A DNA stretch of 64,000 nucleotides from contig NC_064036.1 of the NCBI RefSeq assembly GCF_932526225.1, positions 434,001-498,000 of the forward strand, given 5' to 3'. The notes beneath the pieces are model-generated. The model was not told the DNA's origin, searched no databases, and saw nothing but the letters and a program-made list of their open reading frames with translations. This document shows positions 10,019 through 24,057 of the stretch, piece by piece. Positions within the stretch are counted from its first letter, which is position 1. Every line of letters starts with the position of its first letter. Source of the DNA: Nematostella vectensis (taxonomy: Eukaryota > Cnidaria > Anthozoa > Actiniaria > Edwardsiidae). Made by a program: the position numbers and the translations under genes.

Positions 10019-12024
10019 CCAGTTAAGCATTCCATGTATGCTTCCCTGTACAAAATGCACCCCTTCAAATAGAACATTAAAGTTCACATACTTGTTTACT
10101 TCCTCAAACTCTTTGCTTTGTGTTTTTTGTTAACTTCCTAAGAATAAATTGAATACATATAATCAATAAATCTAGCAACCTTATTTTGCAAACTCACTTT
10201 TTTTTATTATTTTTGCGCAAAACCTATCAGGATTAAGGGGGTCCAGCACAAAGAAAAAAAAACGAACTAAAAAAAAAAGCCCATTGGCCTGGGATCGAAC
10301 CCGGTCTGAAGAACAAAACGGAAACCATACATACGGATTACCCAATCGGTATGGCAGCACAAGGCTTTTACGGAAGGCTGTAAAGAACCCGAAGGCCCCA
10401 AGCACCGATATTTCCGAGCGAATATGCTGTACAACACTCTTGCAAGGTTATCCCAACCCGCGCATTAATGGGGAGGACAATAACCAGGATCCCAGGCCTG
10501 TAATACGGTTACGCCACGCACAGCTCGCCGAGATTGTGGATGACAAAAAATAGAGGTCTATTTGGGCGTCTTGGGTCCCTTGGGGACTCGCCATGCGCAC
10601 GGGCGCATCTCTTTTATTGTGTACATGACATCAAATTAGGGAAGAAAAAAGACGCTGTTTTGGTATCATGTGAAAATCATAAAATAAATAGAAATAAAGA
10701 CGTAAGGGGGGGAGAATATTGACATCTTTATATTAGAATATTGACAAAATCAGCAATTTTGTCTACGCTGACTAAGTAAAGCTGTATTTTACTTTAAAGG
10801 GGCAGCAACATAGTACTGCGCATTTCTGGAGTCAGTGATTATTGTAGGCTTTTAAGTGTCAACAAACATTTGAACTTTTTAAAAGCTGTGAATACCTTAT
10901 TAAATAATATGCAATATTATATTGAAAACTATGTTAATTGACAGTTTGTGGTCATTTTTTTGTTTTGTTTGAAGTCTCCCACATGTACCAAAAGCTCATA
11001 AGTCAGTATTAGAATTTCACTGAAGTTCATTGTGTCAGGGCTCTAGAGCTATTGCAAATCTCTTAACCATGACATTCCCCTTTTAAAGGAAAGTAAAAAA
11101 AATCAAAATTGTTGGTGGGGGTCTCTGTTGTGTTTGTTTTCTTTTTAGTTTTGTTCTATTATTATTATTATTTTCTTTTTTAGAGGGGGAGGGGAATTCA
11201 GCTAAAAATAGCCAAGGGTCAATTCAAGCAACTAGTACAAAAGATGTTTTTTTGCAGTCCTTTATTCAATATATTCAAGGTTATCATGCAATTCTGTTGT
11301 TTGACTGCATATATATATATATTTTTTCTTTCTTTTCATTACAAGTTCTATATGTGTAAGTGGTGACCATAGCTATGATTACTATTATTTAGAATAATTT
11401 TTTACCTACTAACAGAAAACAACTTGACTGCAAAACACTTACTGTAGGGCACTCGATATTAGGCATTACTTTCATGTGGATGTAAGGTTGAAATGTCAAA
11501 ACCTTCATTAACCCGTGAACTACGCTTTAGCGTATTACACTTTGTGGTGATCTAATTCTATTGTACTTTTTTTGTGTTTTACTAACTATTACCGTTTAAC
11601 TATCACACTTTGTTTCACGGGTTAATGAAAACCACTCTAATTACTTACAGTAGTTCTTTTTTAATATTATCATTTACTTGTATAATTTAGATGAGCAATA
11701 CATATTTCTTTATGGCTTTGTAGAGCTCATCTCGCTCCTCATAAATAACAAACAAAATGAAGTTTGTTCTTATTTTGGTGCAAAGGAATCTACAGTAGTT
11801 TTCTAATCAGATAATTGTTTTTCTTTTAACACTCACCTGTTATTTCAACAGCCTTACTTGAGTTTGCTTGTGTCAGAAATAGACCTTGCTTAATAAACAA
11901 AGACATGTTACAAACTTATTTAATAATAGGTAACAACTGCAATATTGTATGAAGAGAGTGCCCCTCTCTCCCCCCTGCTATTGTTGAAATTATGCTCAAT
12001 AAACTTTTACCTCTTCCCTCTCCA
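10019..12024 (+). repeat. Unit 6 (2,006 bp)
   Basis: GC-rich block from 10279, inverted-repeat element 11504-11629. Seven G residues in GTAAGGGGGGGAG (about 10,704), where most units have six. AATCAGCAATTTTG is private to this unit and unit 13. Subtype of unit 3. Counterpart: unit 13. Confidence 0.95.
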
Positions 12025-14026
12025 CCAGTTAAGCATTCTATGTATGCTTCCCTGTACAAAATGCACCCCTTCAAATAGAACATTAAAGTTCACATACTTG
12101 TTTACTTCCTCAAACTCTTTGCTTTGTGTTTTTTGTTAACTTCCTAAGAACAAATTGAATACATATAATCAATAAATCTAGCAAGCTTATTTTGCAAACT
12201 CACTTTTTTTTATTATTTTTGCGCAAAACCTATCAGGATTAAGGGGGTCCAGCACAAAGAAAAAAAAACGAACTAAAAAAAAAAAGCCCATTGGCCTGGG
12301 ATCGAACCCGGTCTGAAGAACAAAACGGAAACCATACATACGGATTACCCAATCGGTATGGCAGCACAAGGCTTTTACGGAAGGCTGTAAAGAACCCGAA
12401 GGCCCCAAGCACCGATATTTCCGAGCGAATATGCTGTACAACACTCTTGCAAGGTTATCCCAACCCGCGCATTAATGGGGAGGACAATAACCAGGATCCC
12501 AGGCCTGTAATACGGTTACGCCACGCACAGCTCGCCGAGATTGTGGATGACAAAAAATAGAGGTCTATTTGGGCGTCTTGGGTCCCTTGGGGACTCGCCA
12601 TGCGCACGGGCGCATCTCTTTTATTGTGTACATGACATCAAATTAGCGAAGAAAAAAGACGCTGTTTTGGTATCATGTGAAAAGCATAAAATAAATAGAA
12701 ATAAAGACGTAAGGGGGGAGAATATTGACATCTTCATATTAGAATATTGACAAAATCCGCAATATTGTCTACGCTGACTAAGTAAAGCTGTATTTTACTT
12801 TAAAGGGGCAGCAGCATAGTACTGCGCATGTCTGGAGTCAGTGTTTATTGTAGGCTTTTAAGTGTCTTCAAACAGTTGAACTTTTTAAAAGCTGTCAATA
12901 CCTTATTAAATAATATGCAATATTATATTGAAAACTATGTTAATTGACAGTTTGTGGTCATTTTTTTTTGTTTTGTTTAAAGTCTCCCACATGTACCAAA
13001 AGCTCATAAGTCAGTATTAGAATTTCACTGAAGTTCATTGTGTCAGGGCTCTAGAGCTATTGCAAATCTCTTAAACATGACACTCCCCTTTTAAAGGAAA
13101 GTAAAAAAAATCAAAATTGTTGGTGGGGGTCTCTGCTGTGTTTGTTTTCTTTTTAGTTTTGTTCTATTATTATTATTATTTTCTTTTTTAGAGGGGGAGG
13201 GGAATTCAGCTAAAAATAGCCAAGGGTCAATTCAAGCAACTAGTACAAAAGATGTTTTTTTGCAGTCCTTTATTCAATATATTCAAGGTTATCATGCAAT
13301 TCTGTTGTTTGACTGCATATATATATTTTTTCTTTCTTTTCATTACAATTTCTATATGTGTAAGTGGTGACCATAGCTATGATTACTATTATTTAGAATA
13401 TCTTTTACCTACTAACAGAAAACAACTTGACTGCAAAACACTTACTGTAGGGCACTCGATATTAGGCATTACTTTCATGTGGATGTAAGGTTGAAATGTC
13501 AAAACCTTCATTAACCCGTGAACTACGCTTTAGCGTATTACACTTTGTGGTGATCTGATTCTATTGTACTTTTTTTGTGTTTTACTAACTATTACCGTTT
13601 AACTATCACACTTTGTTTCACGGGTTAATGAAAACCACTCTAATTACTTACAGTAGTTCTTTTTTAATATTATTATTTACTTGTATAATTTAGATGAGCA
13701 ATACATATTTCTTTATGGCTTTGTAGAGCTCATCTCGTTCCTCATAAATAACAAACAAAATGAAGTTTGTTCTTATTTTGGTGCAAAGGAATCTACAGTA
13801 GTTTTCTAATCAGATAATTGTTTTTCTTTTAACACTCACCTGTTATTTCAACAGCCTTACTTGAGTTTGCTTGTGTCAGAAATAGACCTTGCTTAATAAA
13901 CAAAGACATGTTACAAACTTATTTAATAATAGGTAACAACTGCAATATTGTATGAAGGGAGTGCCCCTCTCTCCCCCTGCTATTGTTGAAATTATGCTCA
14001 ATAAACTTTTACCTCTTCCCTCTCCA
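12025..14026 (+). repeat. Unit 7 (2,002 bp)
   Basis: GC-rich block from 12286, inverted-repeat element 13507-13632. Near twin of unit 5, differing for example by TATTATTTAC against TATCATTTAC. GTATGAAGGGAG near 13,955 is shared only with unit 14, its copy-B counterpart. Confidence 0.95.
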
Positions 14027-16036
14027 CCAGTTAAGCATTCTATGTATGCTTCCCTGTACAAAATGCACCCCTTCAAATAGAACATTAAAGTTCACATACT
14101 TGTTTACTTCCTCAAACTCTTTGCTTTGTGTTTTTTGTTAACTTCCTAAGAACAAATTGAATACATACAATCAATAAATCTAGCAAGGTTATTTTGCAAA
14201 CTCACTTTTTTTTATTATTTTTTGCGCAAAACCTATCAGGATTAAGGGGGTCCAGCACAAAGAAAAAAAAACGAACTAAAAAAAAAAAGCCCATTGGCCT
14301 GGGATCGAACCCGGTCTGAAGAACAAAACGGAAACCATACATACGGATTACCCAATCGGTATGGCAGCACAAGGCTTTTACGGAAGGCTGTAAAGAACCC
14401 GAAGGCCCCAAGCACCGATATTTCCGAGCGAAAATGCTGTACAACACTCTTGCAAGGTTATCCCAACCCGCGCATTAATGGGGAGGACAATAACCAGGAT
14501 CCCAGGCCTGTAATACGGTTACGCCACGCACAGCTCGCCGAGATTGTGGATGACAAAAAATAGAGGTATATTTGGGCGTCTTGGGTCCCTTGGGGACTCG
14601 CCATGCGCACGGGCGCATCTCTTTTATTGTGTACATGACATCAATTTAGGAAAGAAAAAAGACGCTGTTTTGGTATCATGTGAAAATCATAAAATAAATA
14701 GAAATAAAGACGTAAGGGGGGAGAATATTGCCATCTTTATATTAGAATATTGACAAAATCCGCAATTTTGTCTACGCTGACTAAGTAAAGCTGTATTTTA
14801 CTTTAAAGGGGCAGCAACATAGTACTGCGCATTTCTTGAGTCAGTGATTATTGTAGGCTTTTAAGTGTCAACAAACAGTTGAACTTTTTAAAAGCTGTGA
14901 ATACCTTATTAAATAATATGCAATATTATCTTGAAAACTATGTTAATTGACAGTTTGTGGTCATTTTTTTTTGTTTTGTTTAAAGTCTCCCACATGTACC
15001 AAAAGCTCATAAGTCAGTATTAGAATTTCACTGAAGTTCATTGTGTCAGGGCTCTAGAGCTATTGCAAATCTCTTAACCATGACACTTCCCTTTTAAAGG
15101 AAAGTAAAAAAAATCAAAATTGTTGGTGGGGGTCTCTGTTGTGTTTGTTTTCTTTTTAGTTTTGTTCTATTATTATTATTATTTTCTTTTTTAGAGGGGG
15201 AGGGGAATTCAGCTAAAAATAGCCAAGGTTTAATTCAAGCAACTAGAACAAAAGATGTTTTTTTGCAGTCCTTTATTCAATATAATCAAGGTTATCATGC
15301 AATTCTGTTGTTTGACTGCATATATATATATTTTTTTTCTTTCTTTTCATTACAAGTTATCTATGTGTGTAAGTGGTGACCATAGCTATGATTACTATTA
15401 TTTAGAATATTTTTTTACCTACTAACAGAAAACAACTTGACTGCAAAACACTTACTGTAGGGCACTCGATATTAGGCATTACTTTCATGTGGATGTAAGG
15501 TTGAAATGTCAAAACCTTCATTAACCCGTGAACTACGCTTTAGCGTATTACACTTTGTGGTGATCTGATTCTATTGTACTTTTTTGTGTTTTACTAACTA
15601 TTACCGTTTAACTATCACACTTTGTTTCACGGGTTAATGAAAACCACTCTAATTACTTACAGTAGTTCTTTTTTAATATTATCATTTACTTGTATAATTT
15701 AGATGAGCAATACATATTTCTTTATGGCTTTGTAGAGACCATCTCGCTCCTCATAAATAACAAACAAAATGAAGTTTGTTCTTATTTTGGTGCAAAGGAA
15801 TCTACAGTAGTTTTCTAATCAGATAATTGTTTTTCTTTTAACACTCACCTGTTATTTCAACAGACTTACTTGAGTTTGCTTGTCTCAGAAATAGACCTTG
15901 CTTAATAAACAAAGACATGTTACAAACTTATTTAATAATAGGTAACAACTGCAATATTGTATGAAGAGAGTGCCCCTCTCTTCCCTCTGCTATTGTTCAA
16001 ATTATGCTCAATAAACGTTTACCTCTTCCCTCTCCA
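14027..16036 (+). repeat. Unit 8 (2,010 bp)
   Basis: GC-rich block from 14289, inverted-repeat element 15517-15641. Marks: AGAGGTATATTTGG, ATTGCCATC, TATTATCTTG, AAGGTTTAATTC, ACTAGAACA, GTTATCTATG and GTAGAGACCATC. Copy B (unit 15) differs at 14433, 14651 and 15225. Confidence 0.95.
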
Positions 16037-18045
16037 CCAGTTAAGCATTCTATGTATGCTTCCCTGTACAAAATGCACCCCTTCAAATAGAACATTAAAG
16101 TTCACATACTTGTTTACTTCCTCAAACTCTTTGCTTTGTGTTTTTTGTTAACTTCCTAGGAACAAATTGAATACATATAATCAATAAATCTAGCAATCTT
16201 ATTTTGCAAACTCCATTTTTTTTATTATTTTTGCGCAAAACCTATCAGGATTAAGGGGGTCCAGCACAAAGAAAAAAAAAACGAATTAAAAAAAAAAGCC
16301 CATTGGCCTTGGATCGAACCCGGTCTGAAGAACAAAACGGAAACCATACATACGGATTACCCAATCGGTATGGCAGCACAAGGCTTTTACGGAAGGCTGT
16401 AAAGAACCCGAAGGCCCTAAGCACCGATATTTCCGAGCGAATATGCTGTACAACACTCTTGCAAGGTTATCCCAACCCGCGCATTAATGGGGAGGACAAT
16501 AACCAGAATCAGAGGCCTGTAATACGGTTGCGCCACGCACAGCTCGCCGAGATTGTGGATGACAAAAAATAGAGGTCTATTTGGGCGTCTTGGGTCCCTT
16601 GGGGACTCGCCATGCGCACGAGCGCATCTCTTTTATTGTGTACATGACATCAAATTAGCGAAGAAAAAAGACGCTGTTTTGGTATCATGTGAAAATCATA
16701 AAATAAATAGAAATAAATACGTAAGGGGGAAGAATATTGACATCTTCATATTAGAATATTGACAAAATCCGCAATTTTGTCTACGCTGACTAAGTAAAGC
16801 TGTATTTTACTTTAAAGGGGCAGCAGCATAGTACTGCGCATGTCTGGAGTCAGTGATTATTGTAGGATTTTAAGTGTCAACAAACATTTGAACTTTTTAA
16901 AAGCTGTGAATACCTTATTAAATAATATGCAATATTATATTGAAAACTATGTTAATTGACAGTTTGTGGTCATTTTTTTTGTTTTGTTTAAAGTCTCCCA
17001 CATGTACCAAAAGCTCATAAGTCAGTATTAGAATTTCACTGAAGTTCATTGTGTCAGGGCTCTAGAGCTATTGCAAATCTCTTAACCATGACACTCCCCT
17101 TTTATAGGAAAGTAAAAAAAATCAAAATTGTTGGTGGGGGTCTCTGTTGTGTTTGTTTTCTTTTTAGTTTTGTTCTATTATTATTATTATTTTCTTTTTT
17201 AGAGGGGGAGGGGAATTCAGCTAAAAATAGCCAAGGGTCAATTCAAGCAACTAGTACAAAAGATGTTTTTTTGCATTCCTTTATTCAATATATTCAAGGT
17301 TATCATGCAATTCTGTTGTTTGACCCATATATATATATATAGTTTTTTTCTTTCTTTTCATTACAATTTCTATATGTGTAAGTGGTGACCATAGCTATGA
17401 TTACTATTATTTAGAATATTTTTTTACCTACTAACAGAAAACAACTTGACTGCAAAACACTTACTGTAGGGCACTCGATATTAGGCATTACTTTCATGTG
17501 GATGTAAGGGTGAAATGTCAAAACCTTCATTAACCCGTGAACTACGCTTTAGCGTATTACACTTTGTGGTGATCTGATTCTATTGTACTTTTTTGTGTTT
17601 TACTAACTATTACCGTTTAACTATCACACTTTGTTTCACGGGTTAATGAAAACCACTCTAATTACTTACAGTAGTTCTTTTTTAATATTATTATTTACTT
17701 GTATAATTTAGATGAGCAATATATATTTCTTTATGGCTTTGTAGAGCTCATCTCGTTCCTCATAAATAACAAACAAAATGAAGTTTGTTCTTATTTTGGT
17801 GCAAAGGAATCTACAGTAGTTTTCTAATCAGATAATTGTTTTTCTTTTAACACTCACCTGTTATTTCAACAGCCTTACTTGAGTTTGCTTGTCTCAGAAA
17901 TAGACCTTGCTTAATAAACAAAGACATGTTACAAACTTATTTAATAATAGGTAACAACTGCAATATTGTATGAAGAGAGTGCCCCTCTATTCCCTCTGCT
18001 ATTGTTCCAATTATGCTCAATAAACTTTTACCTCTTCCCTCTCCA
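16037..18045 (+). repeat. Unit 9 (2,009 bp)
   Basis: GC-rich block from 16298, inverted-repeat element 17526-17650. The box-B-like motif neighbourhood is changed (GGCCTTGGATCG instead of GGCCTGGGATCG). Also GGCCCTAAG, CCAGAATCAGAGG, GTTGCGCC, GCACGAGCGC, AATACGTAAG and GACCCATATA. Same set in unit 16. The right half recurs in unit 23. Confidence 0.95.
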
Positions 18046-20047
18046 CCAGTTAAGCATTCTATGTATGCTTCCCTGTACAAAATGCACCCCTTCAAATAGA
18101 ACATTAAAGTTCACATACTTGTTTACTTCCTCAAACTCTTTGCTTTGTGTTTTTTGTTAACTTCCTAGGAACAAATTGAATACATATAATCAATAAATCT
18201 AGCAAGGTTATTTTGCAAACTCACTTTTTTTATTATTTTTGCGCAAAACCTATCAGGATTAAGGGGGTCCAGCACAAAGAAAAAAAAACGAATTAAAAAA
18301 AAAAGCCCATTGGCCTGGGATCGAACCCGGTCTGAAGAACAAAACGGAAACCATACATACGGATTACCCAATCGGTATGGCAGCACAAGGCTTTTACGGA
18401 AGGCTGTAAAGAACCCGAAGGCCCCAAGCACCGATATTTCCGAGCGAATATGCTGTACAACACTCTTGCAAGGTTATCCCAACCCGCGCATTAATGGGGA
18501 GGACAATAACCAGGATCCCAGGCCTGTAATACGGTTACGCCACGCACAGCTCGCCGAGATTGTGGATGACAAAAAATAGAGGTCTATTTGGGCGTCTTGG
18601 GTCCCTTGGGGACTCGCCATGCGCACGGGCGCATCTCTTTTATTGTGTACATGACATCAAATTAGCGAAGAAAAAAGACGCTGTTTTGGTATCATGTGAA
18701 AAGCATAAAATAAATAGAAATAAAGACGTAAGGGGGGAGAATATTGACATATTCATATTAGAATATTGACAAAATCCGCAATATTGTCTACGCTGACTAA
18801 GTAAAGCTGTATTTTACTTTAAAGGGGCAGCAGCATAGTACTGCGCATGTCTGGAGTCAGTGTTTATTGTAGGCTTTTAAGTGTCTACAAACAGTTGAAC
18901 TTTTTAAAAGCTGTCAATACCTTATTAAATAATATGCAATATTATATTGAAAACTATGTTAATGGACAGTTTGTGGTCATTTTTTTGTTTTGTTTAAAGT
19001 CTCCCACATGTACCAAAAGCTCATAAGTCAGTATTAGAATTTCACTGAAGTTCATTGTGTCAAGGCTCTAGAGCTATTGCAAATCTCTTAAACATGACAC
19101 TCCCCCTTTAAAGGAAAGTAAAAAAAAATCAAAATTGTTGGTGGGGGTCTCTGCTGTGTTTGTTTTCGTTTTAGTTTTGTTCTATTATTATTATTATTTT
19201 ATTTTTTAGAGGAGGAGGGGAATTCAGCTAAAAATAGCCAAGGGTCAATTCAAGCAACTAGTACAAAAGATGTTTTTTTGAAGTCCTTTATTCAATATAT
19301 TCAAGGTTATCATGCAATTCTGTTGTTTGACTGCATATATATATTTTTTCTTTCTTTTCATTACAAGTGCTATATGTGTAAGTGGTGACCATAGCTATGA
19401 TTACTATTATTTAGAATATTTTTTTACCTACTAACAGAAAACAACTTGACTGCAAAACACTTACTGTAGGGCACTCGATATTATTCATTACTTTCATGTG
19501 GATGTAAGGTTGAAATGTCAAAACCTTCATTAACCCGTGAACTACGCTTTAGCGTATTACACTTTGTTGTGATCTGATTCTATTGTTCTTTTTGTGTTTT
19601 ACTAACTATTACCGTTTAACTATCACACTTTGTTTCACGGGTTAATGAAAACCACTCTAATTACTTACAGTAATTCTTTTTTAATGTTATTATTTACTTG
19701 TATAATTTAGATGAGCAATACATATTTCTTCTTGGCCTTGTAGAGCTCATCTCGTTCCTCATAAATAACAAACAAAATGAAGTTTGTTCTTATTTGGTGC
19801 AAAGGAATCTACATTAGTTTTCTAATCAGATAATTGTTTTTTTTTTTTTAACACACACTTGTTATTTCAACAGCTCTTACTTGAGTTTGATTGTCTCAGA
19901 AATAGACCTTGCTTAATAAACAAATATATCTTACAAACTTATTTAATAATAGGTAACAACTGCAATATTGTATGAAGAGAGTGCCCCTCCCTTCCCCCTG
20001 CTATTGTTGACATTATGCTCAATAAACTTTTACCTCTTCCCTCTCCA
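18046..20047 (+). repeat. Unit 10 (2,002 bp)
   Basis: GC-rich block from 18305, inverted-repeat element 19526-19649 (124 bp). Marks: AATGGACAG, GTGTCAAGGC, TTTTCGTTTT, GAAGTCCTTT, ATTATTCATT and CTTCTTGGCC. Differs from unit 17 at 18751. Units 17, 21 and the left of 24 are the same subtype. Confidence 0.95.
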
Positions 20048-22055
20048 CCAGTTAAGCATTCTATTTATGCTTCCCTGTACAAAATGCACCCCTTCAAATA
20101 GAACATTAAAGTTCACATACTTGTTTACTTCCTCAAACTCTTTGCTTTGTGTTTTTTGTTAACTTCCTAGGAACAAATTGAATTCATATAATCAATAAAT
20201 CTAGCAAGCTTATTTTGCAAACTCACTTTTTTTTATTATTTTTGCGCAAAACCTATCAGGATTAAGGGGGTCCAGCACAAAGAAAAAAAAACGAATTAAA
20301 AAAAAAAGCCCATTGGCCTGGGATCGAACCCGGTCTGAAGAACAAAACGGAAACCATACATACGGATTACCCAATCGGTATGGCAGCACAAGGCTTTTAC
20401 GGAAGGCTGTAAAGAACCCGAAGGCCCCAAGCACCGATATTTCCGAGCGAATATGCTGTACAAAACTCTTGCAAGGTTATCCCAACCCGCGCATTAATGG
20501 GGAGGACAATAACCAGGATCCCAGGCCTGTAATACGGTTACGCCACGCACAGCTCGCCGAGATTGTGGATGACAAAAAATAGAGGTCTATTTGGGCGTCT
20601 TGGGTCCCTTGGGGACTCGCCATGCGCACGGGCGCATCTCTTTTATTGTGTACATGACATCAAATTAGCGAAGAAAAAAGACGCTGTTTTGGTATCATGT
20701 GAAAAGCATAAAATAAATAGAAATAAAGACGTAAGGGGGGAGAATATTGACATATTCATATTAGAATATTGACAAAATCCGCAATATTGTCTATGCTGAC
20801 TAAGTAAAGCTGTATTTTACTTTAAAGGGGCAGCAGCATAGTACTGCGCATGTCTGGAGTCAGTGTTTATTGTAGGCTTTTAAGTGTCTTCAAACAGTTG
20901 AACTTTTTAAAAGCTGTCAATACCTTATTAAATAATATGCAATATTATATTGAAAACTATGTTAATTGACAGTTTGTGGTCATTTTTGTTTGTTTTGTTT
21001 AAAGTCTCCCACATGTACCAAAAGCTCATAAGTCAGTATTAGAATTTCACTGAAGTTCATTGTGTCAGGGCTCTAGAGCTATTGCAAATCTCTTAACCAT
21101 GACACTCCCCTTTTAAAGGAAAGTAACAAAAAATCAAAATTGTTGGTGGGGGTCTCTGCTGTGTTTGTTTTCTTTTTAGTTTTGTTCTATTATTATTATT
21201 ATTTTCTTTTTTAGAGGGGGAGGGGAATTCAGCTAAAAATAGCCAAGGGTCAATTCAAGCAACTAGTACAAAAGATGTTTTTTTGCAGTCCTTTATTCAA
21301 TATATTCAAGGTTATCATGCAATTCTGTTGTTTGACTGCATATATATATATATTTTTTCTTTCTTTTCATTACAAGTTCTATATGTGTAAGTGGTGACCA
21401 TAGCTATGATTACTATTATTTAGAATAATTTTTTACCTACTAACAGAAAACAACTTGACTGCAAAACACTTACTGTAGGGCACTCGATATTAGGCATTAC
21501 TTTCATGTGGATGTAAGGTTGAAATGTCAAAACCTTCATTAACCCGTGAACTACGCTTTAGCGTATTACACTTTGTGGTGATCTGATTCTATTGTACTTT
21601 TTTTGTGTTTTACTAACTATTACCGTTTAACTATCACACTTTGTTTCACGGGTTAATGAAAACCACTCTAATTACTTACAGTAGTTTTTTTTTAATATTA
21701 TCATTTACTTGTATAATTTAGATGAGCAATACATATTTCTTTATGGCTTTGTAGAGCTCATCTCGCTCCTCATAAATAACAAACAAAATGAAGTTTGTTC
21801 TTATTTTGGTGCAAAGGAATCTACAGTAGTTTTCTAATCAGATAATTGTTTTTCTTTTAACACTCACCTGTTATTTCAACAGCCTTACTTGAGTTTGCTT
21901 GTGTCAGAAATAGACCTTGCTTAATAAACAAAGACATGTTACAAACTTATTTAATAATAGGTAACAACTGCAATATTGTATGAAGAGAGTGCCCCTCTCT
22001 CCCCCCTGCTATTGTTGAAATTATGCTCAATAAACTTTTACCTCTTCCCTCTCCA
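20048..22055 (+). repeat. Unit 11 (2,008 bp), contains the 14 kb junction
   Basis: GC-rich block from 20308, inverted-repeat element 21535-21660. TACAAAACTC and GTAACAAAAAATC mark its left part. From 21,136-21,345 onward it becomes the unit 4 type. It is therefore a recombinant of subtype 11/18 (left) and subtype 4 (right), as expected at the boundary between two tandem copies. Confidence 0.95.
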
Positions 22056-24057
22056 CCAGTTAAGCATTCTATGTATGCTTCCCTGTACAAAATGCACCCC
22101 TTCAAATAGAACATTAAAGTTCACATACTTGTTTACTTCCTCAAACTCTTTGCTTTGTGTTTTTTGTTAACTTCCTAAGAACAAATTGAATACATATAAT
22201 CAATAAATCTAGCAAGCTTATTTTGCAAACTCACTTTTTTTTATTATTTTTGCGCAAAACCTATCAGGATTAAGGGGGTCCAGCACAAAGAAAAAAAAAC
22301 GAACTAAAAAAAAAAAGCCCATTGGCCTGGGATCGAACCCGGTCTGAAGAACAAAACGGAAACCATACATACGGATTACCCAATCGGTATGGCAGCACAA
22401 GGCTTTTACGGAAGGCTGTAAAGAACCCGAAGGCCCCAAGCACCGATATTTCCGAGCGAATATGCTGTACAACACTCTTGCAAGGTTATCCCAACCCGCG
22501 CATTAATGGGGAGGACAATAACCAGGATCCCAGGCCTGTAATACGGTTACGCCACGCACAGCTCGCCGAGATTGTGGATGACAAAAAATAGAGGTCTATT
22601 TGGGCGTCTTGGGTCCCTTGGGGACTCGCCATGCGCACGGGCGCATCTCTTTTATTGTGTACATGACATCAAATTAGCGAAGAAAAAAGACGCTGTTTTG
22701 GTATCATGTGAAAAGCATAAAATAAATAGAAATAAAGACGTAAGGGGGGAGAATATTGACATCTTCATATTAGAATATTGACAAAATCCGCAATATTGTC
22801 TACGCTGACTAAGTAAAGCTGTATTTTACTTTAAAGGGGCAGCAGCATAGTACTGCGCATGTCTGGAGTCAGTGTTTATTGTAGGCTTTTAAGTGTCTTC
22901 AAACAGTTGAACTTTTTAAAAGCTGTCAATACCTTATTAAATAATATGCAATATTATATTGAAAACTATGTTAATTGACAGTTTGTGGTCATTTTTTTTT
23001 GTTTTGTTTAAAGTCTCCCACATGTACCAAAAGCTCATAAGTCAGTATTAGAATTTCACTGAAGTTCATTGTGTCAGGGCTCTAGAGCTATTGCAAATCT
23101 CTTAAACATGACACTCCCCTTTTAAAGGAAAGTAAAAAAAATCAAAATTGTTGGTGGGGGTCTCTGCTGTGTTTGTTTTCTTTTTAGTTTTGTTCTATTA
23201 TTATTATTATTTTCTTTTTTAGAGGGGGAGGGGAATTCAGCTAAAAATAGCCAAGGGTCAATTCAAGCAACTAGTACAAAAGATGTTTTTTTGCAGTCCT
23301 TTATTCAATATATTCAAGGTTATCATGCAATTCTGTTGTTTGACTGCATATATATATTTTTTCTTTCTTTTCATTACAATTTCTATATGTGTAAGTGGTG
23401 ACCATAGCTATGATTACTATTATTTAGAATATCTTTTACCTACTAACAGAAAACAACTTGACTGCAAAACACTTACTGTAGGGCACTCGATATTAGGCAT
23501 TACTTTCATGTGGATGTAAGGTTGAAATGTCAAAACCTTCATTAACCCGTGAACTACGCTTTAGCGTATTACACTTTGTGGTGATCTGATTCTATTGTAC
23601 TTTTTTGTGTTTTACTAACTTTTACCGTTTAACTATCACACTTTGTTTCACGGGTTAATGAAAACCACTCTAATTACTTACAGTAGTTCTTTTTTAATAT
23701 TATCATTTACTTGTATAATTTAGATGAGCAATACATATTTCTTTATGGCTTTGTAGAGCTCATCTCGTTCCTCATAAATAACAAACAAAATGAAGTTTGT
23801 TCTTATTTTGGTGCAAAGGAATCTACAGTAGTTTTCTAATCAGATAATTGTTTTTCTTTTAACACTCACCTGTTATTTCAACAGCCTTACTTGAGTTTGC
23901 TTGTGTCAGAAATAGACCTTGCTTAATAAACAAAGACATGTTACAAACTTATTTAATAATAGGTAACAACTGCAATATTGTATGAAGAGAGTGCCCCTCT
24001 CTTCCCCCTGCTATTGTTGAAATTATGCTCAATAAACTTTTACCTCTTCCCTCTCCA
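22056..24057 (+). repeat. Unit 12 (2,002 bp)
   Basis: GC-rich block from 22317, inverted-repeat element 23538-23662. Copy-B counterpart of unit 5; the only difference I found is T at 23621 (ACTTTTACCG) inside the inverted-repeat element. Confidence 0.95.

Larger units (their letters stand above)
7097..21135 (+). repeat. Seven-unit higher-order repeat, copy A
   Basis: This segment (right half of unit 4 to right half of unit 11) matches the segment 14,039 bp downstream. Units 5-11 are 2002, 2006, 2002, 2010, 2009, 2002 and 2008 bp long, and units 12-18 repeat exactly that series. The left limit is set by an A-run difference: unit 4 has GTAAAAAAAATC at about 7,086 where unit 11 has GTAACAAAAAATC. 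The crossover therefore lies within about 210 bp of identity (7,097-7,306, equal to 21,136-21,345). Differences seen from copy B are 9582 A/T, 14433 A/T, 14651 A/G, 15225 A/T and 18751 A/C. Such near identity, against clearly larger differences between neighbouring units, implies recent tandem duplication of the block. Confidence 0.93.

Noticed and set aside
17049-17342. 97-codon frame in units 9, 16 and 23
   Set aside because: Exists only in one subtype because of local A- and T-run lengths. It has no family similarity that I recognise.
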